A stretch of 64,000 bases of DNA from Przewalskia tangutica (taxonomy: Eukaryota > Streptophyta > Magnoliopsida > Solanales > Solanaceae). Below the pieces are notes generated by a model. The model saw nothing but the letters and a program-made list of their open reading frames with translations, had not been told where the DNA came from and searched no databases. Below are positions 46,598 through 59,700 of this stretch, piece after piece; position 1 is the stretch's first letter, and each line of letters begins with the position of its first letter. The translations under genes were made by a program, and so were the position numbers. The DNA is taken from NCBI GenBank assembly GCA_029844215.1, contig CM056724.1, positions 34,944,446 to 35,008,445 on the forward strand. The letters are read 5' to 3'.

Positions 46598-49533
46598 TGT
46601 TACACCCCGTAATTCTAGGACATGTCTTAAGAATATAGGTAAGAACTCGCAAGTGTTAAGAATTGAGGCTTGTAAAAAATTTATCGGAAATTGTGGAATT
46701 GTCGGAAAAACGTATTATTATGACGAATGGGAGGGCGACACGTGTCACCCCCCTTGCTATGCCTTGGACGATTTTTGGCAAGGGCATAAGGGTCATTTGA
46801 CCTTTGTTGCAAGACAAGTCTTGCAACTTGAGGCTTGATATTATTGACTAAGGTCAAAGGTTCCACCTTTGTCTTGATTTTTAGCAAGACCACATCCAAA
46901 CCACCCATGTGTTAATATCTAAACCCTCCATGACCCTTTATATGTGATACTAGTAGCAAGAGGAGACTTAACACTTAGAAAAATATCACACAAATTTGAA
47001 GAAGCACATTGAAGGCTCTCGGGTTCTCCAAGAAAGAAAAAGAAAAATTTTCGTTTCTTGTCCATTTGATTCCACACTTTAAACCAAGGTTCTTAGGTGT
47101 ATTGTAAACACATCTCAATAGAAATTTTGGAAAAAGATGGTTTACGGGTTAGTCGCAAACGAAAACCTAATGGCCTTTCTAGGTTTTGTTTGGAAATTTG
47201 AAGGTTAATTGTTGGTGTTGTTCTAAGGGTCTCAACAAGCGTATTGAAGTGGCTTGGAGAGGTTCTAGACTACTAAGGAGCGATTTCGGATTGGAGTTGG
47301 ATTAAGTCTCATTGAGGTATAATCTTGTCCTTTGAAAGTATTACAAGATTAGCTATATTGTTGTTGTTAGCTTTGCATGTTGCTAGCTTGAAGTTGTTAT
47401 ATTGAAGTTATACGAATAATGGATTGATCATAGCCTTGGAAGTCCGAAATGTAAAATAAGCCATGACTAAGATGGATTACAATTTAATCGTTGTTAGAAT
47501 CGTCGCATGTTATTGACTTGAAGATTATGGTAGTTATAACCAAATGCGACTTGATATCATATTATGCTACCAATTTGGATTGTAATTGAAATTGGTTAGA
47601 ATTGGTATTGTTGAACTCAAGGTGGCCGAAGTTGGACTTGTAGGTTGTGTTAGTTGGTTAGTCATTCGTATTGGACTACTTTATAAATTGTGAGCCAATT
47701 GGGGTTCTGTAGTTATTCAATTGTATTGGATTATCTTCTATAATTGTGAGCCAATTGGGGCTGTGTAGTTATTCAATTGTATTGGATTATCTTCTATAAA
47801 TTGTGAGCCAATTGGGGCTGTTTGGTTATTGTATTTCCGGCCTTGAAAAAGGTGGAAAAGTAAGTAAAAACAAAGGAGGTGCTGTCCGATTTTCCGTAGA
47901 ATATAGGGACTTAACACTTATGATATTCTACGATTGAAGTAAGGCCTTAATAGACGTATTGTGAACATTATAGGTTGACATACTACGGGCGGGACTTTGT
48001 ACTTGGCAAGTGGTTTGACCCGACGAGGTATGTAGAACTTTTTCCTATCTTTTGAGCATGACTAGTTTCGCGTATATAGTACGGTAGACGTACAAGACTT
48101 TGACATTCCTTGCTAGCCTTATAAAATGTCAAGTCGGGTGAGTTAGGAAGTTAACTCACTTCTTTGAAAATATTAAGAATGTCTTAAGTCTTAGTAAAGT
48201 TAAGGGACTTGAAGGAATTTAAAGTATGTGATACTTTCGTCGTTTTAATCGTATAAGTCCCTTGGATAGGAAAATGTACTTGATTAAGGTATAAAGTGAA
48301 TATAACGACTTTATGGGGAGTTGGTTATATTGACTTTATGCAAAAGGTAAAATGACTTGTGTTAAAGAAAGGCAAATTGATTTTAAGGTATCAATTGCCT
48401 AAGTTTTTTTTTAAGAAAAGGAGTCACTTGATTTAGAAACCTGCTTTAAATTCTAAAGGTATTGTGACTTGTCTTGAAATGTAATTTGGACTTGATACTA
48501 TGGTTACTAGTGTCTTGGAAGCTTTCTACTAAAAAGAGTCATTTGTTTTTAAAGAATAGAAGTACGTGGTACTTTGGGTTAAATTCAGATTTTTATAAAA
48601 GACATGATAAGTGCCTTAAGTAAACTAAAATGAGAGTGTAGATGAATGAGACTAATAAGAAGTTAGGGGGATTGCTAACTTGTTTAATTATTGTATGACG
48701 GCCGGTTTTGAGATAGGGTAAGAGTATCAGTGAGGGGCAAACCCCCAAGATGCTATACCACCTTCTCCAGGATAAGAGTATAAATGAGGAAGCCCCAGAC
48801 GTTATACCACCGTGTTACTATCTTCTACGGGATAAGAGTATAAATGAGGGCAAACCCCAGGCGTTATACCACCGCTTGGGGTAAGAGTATAAATGAGGTA
48901 GGAACCCCAAGACGTTATACCAGGTTCTTTTTATGGGTTCGCTACCCACGATATGATCGGAGAGCGCTATTGTGATGTTATGCGTATTCTCTTGATGTAC
49001 TCATTGTTAGTAAGGCAATCTGCGTCGTAATTTTGTTATCATACATGTCTCGGCCTTCTTTTAAACTTATGTTGTAATTACTGATGCTACGATTTTACAT
49101 ACTTAGTACATATTGTGTCTTGACCCCTTCCTCGGGCTGCGTTAAATCTGCGCGAGAAAGGAGTAGCGAGTTGCGGATCCACACTCTTGGATCACTTATC
49201 GGGCGTCGGAAGCTCCATTCTCGGAGGCTTGTCTTTCTTTTAGTACGCTTTGTCCACGATGTTGTAGATTATGTACATTCGTGGTATGGCGGGAAGCCTG
49301 TCATACGATTGTTATTCTAAGTGCGTATTCACATACGTGGTTGGGCTATAAGAACTGAGTGATAAAGTTGTACTTTTGACTTTGTTTATATTATGAAAGG
49401 CGGCCTTATCGGCTAGCCTGTCTTGTTTATTATTTTACACATGTGTTTATGTTGTGTATGTTCATTGCTATTCTCGATGTATACAGGCAGGGTGCGGGTA
49501 GGGCACGATCAGCGGCCTGGTCGGGTCGTGACA
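46598..49533 (+). repeat. Element D 5' LTR
   Basis: 2936 bp, from TGTTACACCCCGTAATTCTA to GGGTCGTGACA. CACGTG lies at 46739-46744 and TTTATATG near 46937-46944, followed by CTAGTAGCAAGAGG. The first half resembles the A LTR. The stretch 48540-48930 instead resembles C and F and carries their TAAACCC array, so this LTR looks mosaic. Confidence 0.92.
48715..48930 (+). repeat. Tandem array in D 5' LTR (GGG-CAAA-CCC units)
   Basis: Four units on GATAAGAGTATAAATGAGG followed by GCAAACCCC and GTTATACCACC. Related to the arrays of C and F. Confidence 0.83.
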
Positions 49534-49537
49534 AAAG

Positions 49538-49548
49538 TGGTATCGAGC
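49538..49548 (+). other. Primer binding site of D (TGGTATCGAGC)
   Basis: Four bases after the LTR. One A short of TGGTATCAGAGC, as in A, B and C. Confidence 0.8.
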
Positions 49549-49737
49549 GATTAGTCCTCGGAAAGTGTTCTGACCGTGTCTAGTAGAGTCTTGATTATCG
49601 GTGTGTTGTGCACCACATCTATAATCAGGAGGCTGCAGGACATTTAGGATTGGTTTCCATTCTTCTCTCTCTGAGATCGTGCAGTAGAGCTGTCTTATTA
49701 GGTTGAATCCTCTCTGACCTCTTCTTATGAAACAACT

Positions 49738-50930
49738 ATGCCTCCACGAAAGCGTCGGGGCCCGAGAAGGGCAAGGCGGCGGCGAGGCGCTAGCGGTACT
49801 CGAGAGGTCACGGGCTCGAGCCGCAGACTATGCACGAGGTAGTAGGCGGTCGTTGAGTTCAACCACGCCCAACGGTATTAGAGGCCGAGGCGGCGGTAGC
49901 TCGAGGTTCCGATACGCACCCTCCGTTCCACGGCCGGTGCGAGTATAGAGACTACGGGAAGCAGATTCGGTTGTTGACGATATAGTAGTCGAGCGTAGCG
50001 AGCAGGCGGCGACCCACCTAGAGCCGGCGGTTTGCGGATTAGGGATTTTTACGGGATGCAATCCACGAGTTTTATGGTTCGAGTGCGATGAGGATCGCAG
50101 GAGTTCGTTCGACTCTGACGGACCATGCGAGTTCTTAGGGCTTGAGACAGTGCATTACACTAGCCTCTTCTGCGGTTGCGCGACATTGCGTTGAACTGGT
50201 TTAAGTCGTGGTTGCTTTCGAGGTGATCTTTGCTCTTCCAGGTGTTTGGGAGGAGTTTTGAGGCTTTCATGGACCACTTTTGCCTCCGAGATGAGGAGAG
50301 CCGGGTAGACAGATTCTTGACCTTGAGGCAGAACGGGAGGACTATCAGGGAGTATAGCTTGGAGTTTGACTCCTTGGCCAGCACGCGCATACTATTGTAG
50401 CAGCATGTCGGATAGAGTTCATCTTTATGTGATGGGGCTGAGGCGTCATATGATTCTGACATGCTTGGGGTGGCTCTTCACCCGGTATGGACATTGCTAG
50501 ATGCAGGCCTATGCTCGGGGATAGAGGATAGAGAGGAGGACGAGGTTGTGAGCCGGCCAGAGGGCGAGACATCGTGGTCTCGAGGCGGTGTTAAGGCGGA
50601 CATCCTCAAAGCAGAGTAGGTCCACTTTCCGGCCAGCCGCGAGTGCTCGTCACGGTTTTTACGGCAAGAGGTCCGATCATCCAGTCGATCAAAGCGGTCG
50701 TGGCTCCGGACTACTGAGATTTCGAGGCAGAACCGTCGCGTCGGGACCACCCACACCTCGGTGTGCTCGATGCGGTAGGTTCCACCGAGCGGAAGTGTCG
50801 CGAGCGTCGGGAGCTTGTTACTCGTGTGGCGGCAGGCCATTTGAAGAAGGATTGTCCGTCTAGAGGCGCATGGGAGGTGCGGCCACGGTAGCGGGATCGA
50901 TTCTTGGGTCTTCTTCTCCTTACGTGGTTA
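49738..50930 (+). pseudogene. gag: gag of D, frameshifted
   Basis: Start ATG 49738 (MPPRKRRG), the position equivalent to MPPRRA in E and C. The N-terminal part is GC-rich and arginine-rich with early breaks. The core near 50245-50385 reads FEAFMDHFCLRDEESRVDRF and NGRTIREYSLEFDSLA, the retrotransposon gag domain. A cysteine-rich zone near 50750-50866 has CARCGRFH and CYSCGG, then in a shifted frame GHLKKDCPS, which together make a CX2CX4HX4C knuckle split by an indel. No single frame covers it. Confidence 0.82.
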
Positions 50931-51059
50931 TGCGCCGGGCGTGGTTCTCACGGACGAGCGGGCGCGGTAAGTCGAGGTGGTGGTTCTAGTTCTAGCGGTC
51001 CTCGAACCGCATATACTCTCTAGCACCGCCAGATCGTGAGGCTTCCACGACGTCGTCCG

Positions 51060-51526
51060 CAGTACATTCTTGATTTGGTGTGATGTTTATGCATTGATAG
51101 ATCAAGTTCTACCTTGTCGTATGTGTCCCCTCTTATGCGGGTAGAATCGGGATAGCCGGTGTCGATAGAGCCGTTTGAGGTAGCTACGCCAATGGGTGAT
51201 TCGGTGTTAGCGGCGGGTGTATAGAGGTTGCGGTATTTATTCTGATCGTCGGACCCTTGCAGACTTGATAGAATTTGGAGATGGCAATTTTGATGTCATT
51301 ATGGGAATGGATTGGTTGGCTTCTTGTTATGCCAACGTTGGTATCAAGGACAGGTTGGTTGGTTCGATTTCTGGCGAGCGATTATCGAGTGGAGGGCAAC
51401 ACAAATACGTCGTAGGGTAGGTTTATTTCTTACCTCGCGCTAGGAAGATGGTGCGAAGGGTTACATCTATCATCCGTTCGTATTTGATACTGGTGAGGTG
51501 CGATTCTTGATCGATGCGGTGGTTAT
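51060..51526 (+). pseudogene. pol: Aspartic protease of D (ends at C insertion)
   Basis: The text YALID then SSTLSYVSPL marks the active site region; the expected DPGST-like motif is shortened by lost bases at 51090-51100. Then comes IEPFEVATPMGDSV, and in another frame TLADLIEFGDGNFDVIMGMD and WLASCYANV, the usual end of the domain. The frame runs to FLIDAVV at 51526, where C enters. Confidence 0.82.
51522..51526 (+). repeat. Target site of C, left copy (GTTAT)
   Basis: GTTAT lies before the TG of C. After C the sequence is ATTAT (60543-60547), so the match is 4 of 5 and the end of C is itself damaged. Confidence 0.6.
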
Positions 51527-52013
51527 TGTTACACCCGTAAGTTCAGGACATGTGTAAGTGATTTATGCGTAAGCACAAGACTTGGAATTAGTGCGAAAGG
51601 AAGGATTGTTTTTCCGACGGAAAGTCTTCCGGACGTCGGAAAGGAAAAATGTTCGTTGTTGAGAATTGGATTCTCAAAATGTATTATTTGTAAAGTATAG
51701 AACTTTTTATTATTATTATTATGGAAATTTATTTTATTCGGATTTGGTCACGTGGGGCCCACCCGAGGAATTTTACGTTTTGTGGGGCCCACGAGGGTTA
51801 CAGAATTTTATGGACGAATGAGAGGGCGACACGTGGCACCCCCCACAAGGTCTTGGTCGAAATTAGAGTGAGGGTAAAATGGTCATTTACCACCTTGGAA
51901 GATTTGTCTTGCTAGCTTGACATTATTGACTAGTCAACTTGCCACTTAGGCTTGATCCATGTGATTTTAAATCCTAACCACTCATGTGTTGCAATCTTAA
52001 CCCTCCAATGTGT

Positions 52014-52021
52014 TATATATA
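52014..52021 (+). promoter_or_regulatory. TATA-like box of the C 5' LTR
   Basis: TATATATA before TCCTACTAGTGCAAGAC. The counterpart in the 3' LTR lies near 57184. Confidence 0.5.
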
Positions 52022-53807
52022 TCCTACTAGTGCAAGACTTGGCATTTTCTACACTTAGAAAAAATTAGAACCCTTAGAGAGAGAAGTGAAGCTCTCGGCT
52101 TTCATGTTATTCCCACACAAAAATTTTATAGTTTTGATCCATTAGCCACAAGACTTTAACCCAATGTCCCTAGGGTGTTGCAAGGTTATCTCAATAGAAA
52201 TATTTCGGAAAAAGCGTATTTTTACGTTAGTCGCGGAAACTAAGGAGTTCTTGACTTTGAAGTTGGAACTTGAAGATGGGTTCTTCATAGGCCTCTGAGA
52301 GTGCTTGGGCGGATTGGAGCTTAAGGAAAGGAGCTAAGAATTGCTAAAGCGCGACTTTGGATCTTGGAAATTTTAAGGGCTTGGAAAGGTATAAATTTTG
52401 TCGTTTTAGTAGTTGAGACTTACTTATTGTTGTAGCTATGGATTTTAGCAAGCATGTGTTATATTGTATGAAGTTTGATAAGTATTTTGACTATTGGAAC
52501 CCTAATCCAAATCTAGCATGTTTAGCTTTAAGATTGGAATTCAAGTTGGTTATTAGTTTAAGTAAATCGCATGTTGAATAAAGAAGGAAATTGTAGTTGT
52601 TGATGTTGTCTATGACTAAATAACATGTTGACCTAAGAACTTGGAATTTGGAAAAGGGTTGGAAAAGACTTAGTGATGTTGGTTGTATGTTGGCGAGAAT
52701 GGCTAGTGAAGTATATTACTATTTCGTATGAATTATGGGGCGGAATTTTACGTAGTGTAAGGCGTGTAATCCCCTTTGTTTGGTTGTTGTTTGGAGCCTT
52801 AAATGTGGCTTGTTGGTTATTGTATTCGCCTTGAAAAAGGTGGCAAAGTGAGTAGAAATAAAGGAAGTGATGCGATTTTCCGTAGAATTAGATACTAAGT
52901 ACTTAGTATTATTCTACATAGAGACTAGAAGTTGATAGCCTTGTTGTGACCATTATAGGTTGACACTTCGTGCACGGCGTATTCGGCAGCTTGTGGATTT
53001 AGCGAAAAGGTATGTGAACTATCTCCTCTTCAGCATGATTCCTTAGAATAAAGAAAGTAAGTTCTACTCTTGAATGATCCATTCCTTGCTTGTATTTGGA
53101 TTGCCTAAAATAGAATTTGTCCTATGTACTTCCTTGAGTGTACCTTGATGTTTAAATTGTAAGTTGTAGAATCCATTTTCTTGTTGAAGTTTGGGTTCTT
53201 AAAAGTGAAGGTATTTTCTTAAAGTACATAGAGACTTAAAAGGAAGTGGTTTCCAAATATTTTGGCTAGTGCCTTGTTCTAAAACCTAAAGGTCATTATA
53301 ATGACTTTAGGAGTCAAAGAGTGATTTACTTATTTGATTTAAAGAGGAGAAATGACATGATTTAAAAGAAGTAACTTGCGTTAAGGGTGAAGTTACTTGA
53401 GGTTTAAAAAGTAGAAGAAAACTTGTTTTCTAACTATTAGAGACTTGAAGTATTTTGAAAGTTAAGAACTTGATTTGTAAGTATGTGATACTTGGTTTCA
53501 TAGTATAAGTCTCTTGGTTATTGAAGGAATGGATACGTCTAAAACCATAAAGGGTTATAACGGCTTTATGGGAAGTTGGTTATAACGGCTTTATGGAAGG
53601 TTTAGAAAGTTGTCTATTTTGATTAAATCGGCATAAGTTGCCTAGATTGTGAAAATTTGGAGTTACTTGATTTCAAGCTTTGAAATGAGTTTTCTAAAAG
53701 TGTAGTAACTTACTTTGAAAAATAGACACGCCTTGATACTACGGTGTTAGTATCTTGGGGCTTTACATAGAAAGGAGTCTTTTATAAAGGAATGTGCGTC
53801 GTAGTAC

Positions 53808-54300
53808 TTTGGCTTGATAAATTGAGGATTTGTCTAAGTGTGCCTTGATAAGTACTTTGACTTGTTTGAAAGAGAATTATTCTATGTATGCCTTGATTAA
53901 GTACTTTGGCTTGATAAATTGAGGATTTGTCTAAGTGTGCCTTGATAAGTACTTTGACTTGTTAAAAGAGAATTATTCTATGTATGCCTTGATTAAGTAC
54001 TTTGGCTTGATAAATTGAGGATTTGTCTAAGTGTGCCTTGATAAGTACTTTGACTTGTTAAAAGAGAATTATTCTATGTATGCCTTGATTAAGTACTTTG
54101 GCTTGATAAATTGAGAATTTGTCTAAGTGTGCCTTGATAAGTACTTTGACTTGTTAAAGAGAATTATTCTATGTATGCCTTGATTAAGTACTTTGGCTTG
54201 ATAAATTGAGGATTTGTCTAAGTGTGCCTTGATAAGTACTTTGACTTGTTAAAAGAGAATTATTCTATGTATGCCTTGATTAAGTACTTTGGCTTGGTTA
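53808..54300 (+). repeat. 94-bp dimeric array in C 5' LTR, 5 dimers
   Basis: Same dimer as in B, with a C-specific form TGATTAAGTACTTTGGCTTG at the joint. It ends in a partial unit with GGTTAATGAGAATTAACC. Confidence 0.9.
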
Positions 54301-54526
54301 ATGAGAATTAACCTATGTGTCTTCTTGATAGCCTTTGAGTACAAGTATTATGTTTTATTATGTTCGCGACTCTCGGTTGGAGAAGCGTGTCTTGTTATAA
54401 GTTACATGGACGCATCGGTGATGATGTGGGATTCCACGTATGCTTCCGTTATTGTAATCGGGTTAAATTCGGATTTTTATAAAAGACATGGTTGTGCTTG
54501 TGTCTTGTTTGATGGTCGGTCGAGAT

Positions 54527-54820
54527 AGGGTAAGAGTATAAATGAGGCAAGCCCAGACGTTATACCACCTCCTCCAGGTAAGAGTATTAGTGAGGGTAAA
54601 CCCCCAAGCATTGTACCACACCTTTATGTGTTGTTTGTGGCCGGTTGAGATAGGGTAAGAGTATAAATGAGGGCAAGCCCAGACGTTATACCACCTTCTC
54701 GGGTAAGAGTATAAGTGAGGGTAAACCCCGAGATGCTATACCACCGCTACCACCTTCTCCGGGTAAGAGTATAAGTGAGGTAAACCCCCAAGATGCTATA
54801 CCACCGGTGGGACTTGAGGT
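54527..54820 (+). repeat. Tandem array in C 5' LTR (GGG-TAAA-CCC units)
   Basis: About five units on GGTAAGAGTATAAATGAGG or ...AGTGAGGGTAAACCCC plus ATACCACC. Copy in the 3' LTR at about 59615-59885; related arrays in D and F. Confidence 0.83.
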
Positions 54821-55469
54821 TATATTATATCATGGACTGCCGGCAGTGAGAAAGGATTCCACGGGCATGATTGATATTATGGGCGTGAGACCCATGGTTA
54901 TGATTTAGTAACGACTTTGAGGCGTACGTCCTTGGATATGGATATATTTGTTTATGTATTGTGAATCGTAATTTGATTATCATACATGTCTCTGTTTTGT
55001 TAAGCTTATGATTTGTTTCTGATATTTTGATTCACATACTTGGTACATTCTTCGTCTTGACCTCGCCCGAATTTGCGTTAAATCCGCAGTGTAGTGTACT
55101 GTTTGGTGATCGGCAGGTGTAGGATCCTGCTCAGGGTTTTTGGATAGCTCCCTTTGTTCAGGAGTTTATCATTTTGGTATAGTTCCATCAGTACAGGCTT
55201 TTGTACATTTATGGGTATGGCGGGGCCTTGTCCCGTCATAGTTCAGTTTAACTCCTAGAGGTCTGTATTCATATGTGGGATTGGACTCATGTACGGTATA
55301 GTGTCTTTTGTTTATGTATATATGGCAGCCTTGTCGGCTTTGCCCTTGCACGTACGTTTGTTTTAAAAAAAAAAAAGAGGTGTTATTTCAGTCCCGCAGT
55401 CTACTTGTATTGTTAAGGTAGAAGGGTGCGGGTAGGGCACCGATCCAGCTTGAGGCTCGGGTCGTGACA

Positions 55470-56711
55470 GTGGTATCGAGCGATCGATCCTCGGAATGTT
55501 CTGACCGTGTCTAGTAAGTCTTGATTATCGGTGTGTTGCGCGCCACACCCATAAACAGGAGGCTACAGGACATTTAGGAGTTGGTTTCTATTCTTCTCAC
55601 TCTAAGATCGTGCCATAGAGCTGTGTTAGTAAGAAAATTCCTCTCTGACGTATTGTTGTGTTACAGTTATGCCTCCAAGGAGGGCAGCAGCCGCCCAGGA
55701 GGGCAAAGGAGTAGCAAGAGCTACTAGTCAGACTCAGAGAGTTGATAGGACTTATGACCAGGGTATACCGGATGTTGTTCGCGATCGGCAAGTTCTTCGC
55801 GCGAGTTTTGAGGCCTCGGCACGAGCCTCCGGTTTCTCGGTTAGGAGAAGACTATAGGGTCATGAGGAAGCGATTATGTTATTGACCAAGATAGCGGTGC
55901 TAGCGTTGTAAGTGATAGTACCCAGGTAGGGATACTTTGATTAGTAAAGTGAGAAGTAAGAACGTTGACAAGAATGATAGGTGGCGAGACTATAATTGTA
56001 TAAAGTTCACAAGTTTTAATTGCCCACAGCGGTGTAAGACCGTTAGGAAGATTGTCGATAGGAATACTTTGGCATATGAGACGACCTCCGATAAATAGGG
56101 ATAGGGTAAGAAGTACCTTGAGATAAGAGAAAGATTTATTTGGACTAAGAATGAGAAGTTAAGTGTGACGATGAGTCGGGTTATGGACTCATTACGTCAA
56201 CCATTAGTATGGAATGGGGTGATGTCGGTTAGAAAGGGTCAGTTATGTGATAGGGTCAGGGATGCAAGGCCCAAGTTTAGTTAATTGTGAGTACGAGTTT
56301 GTGGATCGTTCCACCACTTCGTCGTAAGGACCGAGAAGAGCCTTAACGGAAAGTAAGTAACAATATGGCTAAGTTTGGATAGTAACTCGAGTTGGAGAAA
56401 CAGAAACAAAATTTGAGATTTTGTGCGTGTACTAGATGAGTTTGAAAGTACGAGAAAGTATGACAAGTAAGGAAAGAAAGGAACCTTTAAGGATCCGTGT
56501 TTGGGAAAAGTAACCTTTGAGTTTTGTGAGAAGGGACCACGGACGGAAGGTCCATTATTATGTTTACGTATGTTAGGCGATGGCAGTGTGGCGTCGTTAG
56601 TCTTATCTTGATTTTGATTGGTAAGCATATTATAGAGTTTATGCCGGAATTTATATAGCTTGACAACCGACTAAGAACATTCGGGGACGAATGTTTCTAA
56701 GGGGGGAAGAA
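55470..56711 (+). mobile_element. Element C internal region
   Basis: Primer site at 55471-55481 (TGGTATCGAGC), leader, gag start (55669 to about 55910), then the 3' module as in B, and the polypurine tract AAGGGGGGAAGAA at 56699-56711. The antisense frame 56281-56628 corresponds to that of E and B. Confidence 0.87.
55669..55910 (+). pseudogene. gag: gag N-terminal remnant of C
   Basis: MPPRRAAAAQEGKGVARATS is followed by VDRTYDQGIPDVV, close to E. After a frame change it ends in EEAIMLLTKIAVLAL, then joins GTGATAGTACCCAGG exactly as in B. The rest of gag and both zinc knuckles are absent. Confidence 0.78.
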
Positions 56712-59700
56712 TGTTACACCCCGTAAGTTCAGGACATGTGTAAGTGATTGTATGTAAGGAGCACAAGACTTGGAATTAGTGCGAAAGGAAGGATTGTTTT
56801 TCCGACGGAAAGTCTTCCGGACGTCGGAAAGGAAAAATGTTCGTTGTTGAGAATTGGATTCTCAAAATGTATTATTTGTAAAGTATATAACTTTTTATTA
56901 TTATGGAAATTTATTTTGTTGGATTTGGTCACGTGGGGCCCTTTGAAATTTTACGTTTTGTGGGGCCACGAGTTCACGAATTTTATGGACGAATGAGAGG
57001 CGACACGTGGCACCCCACAAGGTCTTGGTCGAAATTAGAGTGAGGTAAAATGGTCATTTACCACCTTGGAAGATTTGTCTTGCTAGCTTGACATTATTGA
57101 CTAGTCAACTTGCCACTTAGGCTTGATCCATGTGATTTTAAATCCTAACCACTCGTGTGTTGCAATATTAACCCTCAATGTGTTATATATATCCTACTAG
57201 TGCAAGACTTGGCATTTTCTACACTTAGAAAAATTAGAACCCTTAGAGAGAGAAGTGAAGCTCTCGGCTTTCATGTTATTCACACAAAAATTTTATAGTT
57301 TTGATCCATTAGCCACAAGACTTTAACCCAATGTCCCTAGGGTATTGTAAGGATATCTCGATAGAAAGATTTGGAAAAAAGCGTATTTTTACGTTAGTCA
57401 TGGCGGAAACTAAGGGAGTTCTTGACTTTGAAGTTGGAACTTGAAGATGGGTTCTTCATAGGCCTCTAAGGAGTGCTTGGAGCGGATTGGAGCTTAAGGA
57501 AAGGAGCTAAGAATTGCTAAGGCGCGACTTTGGATCTTGGAAATTTTAAGGGCTTGGAAAGGTATAAATTTTGTCGTTTTAGTAGTTAAGACTTACTTAT
57601 TGTTGTAGCTATGGATTTTAGCAAGCATGTGTTATATTGTATGAAGTTTGATAAGTATTTTGACTATTGGAACCCTAATCCGAAATCTAGCATGTTTAGC
57701 TTTAAGATTGGAATTCAAGTTGGTTATTAGTTTAAGTCGTCGCATGTTGAATAAAGAAGGAAATTGTAGTTGTTGATGTTGTCTATGACTAAATAACATG
57801 TTGACCTAAGAACTTGGAATTTGGAAAAGGGTTGGAAAAGACTTAGTGATGTTGGTTGTATGTTGGCCGAGAATGGCTAGTGAAGTATATTACTATTTCG
57901 TATGAATTATGGGGCGGAATTTTACACGTAGTGTAAGGCGTGTAATCCCCTTTGTTTGGAGCCTTAAATGTGGCTTGTTGGTTATTGTATTCGGCCTTGA
58001 AAAAGGTGGCAAAGTGAGTAGAAATAAAGGAAGTGCTGCCCGATTTTCCGTAGAATTAGAGACTAAGTACTTAGTATTATTCTACATAGAGACTAGAAGT
58101 TGATAGCCTTGTTGTGACCATTATAGGTTGACACTTCTACGTACGGCGTATTCGGCAGCTTGTGGATTTAGCGAAAAGGTATGTGAACTATCTCCTCTCT
58201 AGCATGATTCCTTAGAATAAAGAAAGTAAGTTCTACTCCTTGAATGATCCATTCCTTGCTTGTATTTGGATTGCCTAAAATAGAATTTGTTCTATGTACT
58301 TCCTTGAGTGTACCTTGATGTTTAAATTGTAAGTTGTAGAATCCATTTTCTTGATGAAGTTTGGGTTCTTAAAAGTGAAGGTATTTTTCTTAAAGTACAT
58401 AGAGACTTAAAAAGGAAGTGGTTTCCAAATCTTTTGGCTAGTGCCTTGTTCTAAAACCTAAAGGTCATTATAATGACTTTAGGGGAGTCAAAGAAGTGAT
58501 TTACTTATTTGATTTAAAAGAGGAGAAATGACATGATTTAAAAGAAGTAACTTGCGTTAAGGGTGAAGTTACTTGAGGTTTAAAAAGTAGAAGAAAACTT
58601 GTTTTCTAACTATTAAGAGACTTGAAGTATTTTGAAAGTTAAGAACTTGATTTGTAAGTATGTGATACTTGGTTTTCATAGTATAAGTCTCTTGGTTATT
58701 GAAGGAATGGATCGTCTAAAACCATAAAGGGTTATAACGGCTTTATGGGAAGTTGGTTATAACGGCTTTATGGAAGGTTTAGAAAGTTGTCTATTTTGAT
58801 TAAATCGGCATAAGTTGCCTAGATTGTGAAAATTTGGAGTTACTTGATTTCAAGCTTTGAAATGAGTTTTCTAAAAGTGTAGTAACTTACTTTGAAAAAT
58901 AGACACGCCTTGATACTACGGGTGTTAGTATCTTGGGGCTTTACATAGAAAGGAGTCTTTTATAAAGGAATGTACGTACGTAGTACTTTGGCTTGATAAA
59001 TTGAGGATTTGTCTAAGTGTGCCTTGATAAGTACTTTGACTTGTTTGAAAGAGAATTATTCTATGTATGCCTTGATTAAGTACTTTGGCTTGATAAATTG
59101 AGGATTTGTCTAAGTGTGCCTTGATAAGTACTTTGACTTGTTAAAAGAGAATTATTCTATGTATGCCTTGATTAAGTACTTTGGCTTGATAAATTGAGGA
59201 TTTGTCTAAGTGTGCCTTGATAAGTACTTTGACTTGTTAAAAGAGAATTATTCTATGTATGCCTTGATTAAGTACTTTGGCTTGATAAATTGAGGATTTG
59301 TCTAAGTGTGCCTTGATAAGTACTTTGACTTGTTAAAAGAGAATTATTCTATGTATGTCTTGATTAAGTACTTTGGCTTGGTTAATTTAGAATTAACCTA
59401 TGTGTGCTGCTGATAGCCTTTGAGTACAAGTATTATGTTTTATTATGTTCTTGCGACTCTCGGTTGGAGTAAATTTGTCTTGTTATAAGTTACATGGGCG
59501 TCTAAGCGGTGATGTAGGATTCCACGGGTATGCTTCGTTATTGTAATCTTGGGTTAAATTCCGGATTTTTATAAAAGACATGGTTGTGCTTGTGTCTTGT
59601 TTGATGGTCGGTCGAGATAGGGTAAGAGTATAAATGAGGGCAAGCCCAGATGTTATACCACCTCCTCCCGGTAAGAGTATTAGTGAGGGTAAACCCCAGG

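Larger units (their letters stand above)
51527..55469 (+). repeat. Element C 5' LTR
   Basis: Starts TGTTACACCCGTAAGTTCAG, with one C fewer than its partner, and ends GGGTCGTGACA. CACGTGGGGCCCAC lies near 51750, and TATATATA at 52014-52021 is followed by CTAGTGCAAGAC. The 94-bp array (53808 to about 54300) has 5 dimers and a terminal part. A TAAACCC array lies at about 54527-54820, and an intact hairpin TGGCGGG...CCCGTCA at 55218-55238. Confidence 0.92.

Noticed and set aside
49727..49948. Arginine-rich ORF starting MKQLCLHESVG
   Set aside because: It starts 11 bases before the gag ATG of D in another frame; the gag frame (MPPRKRRG) has counterparts in E and C, so this is a shadow frame.
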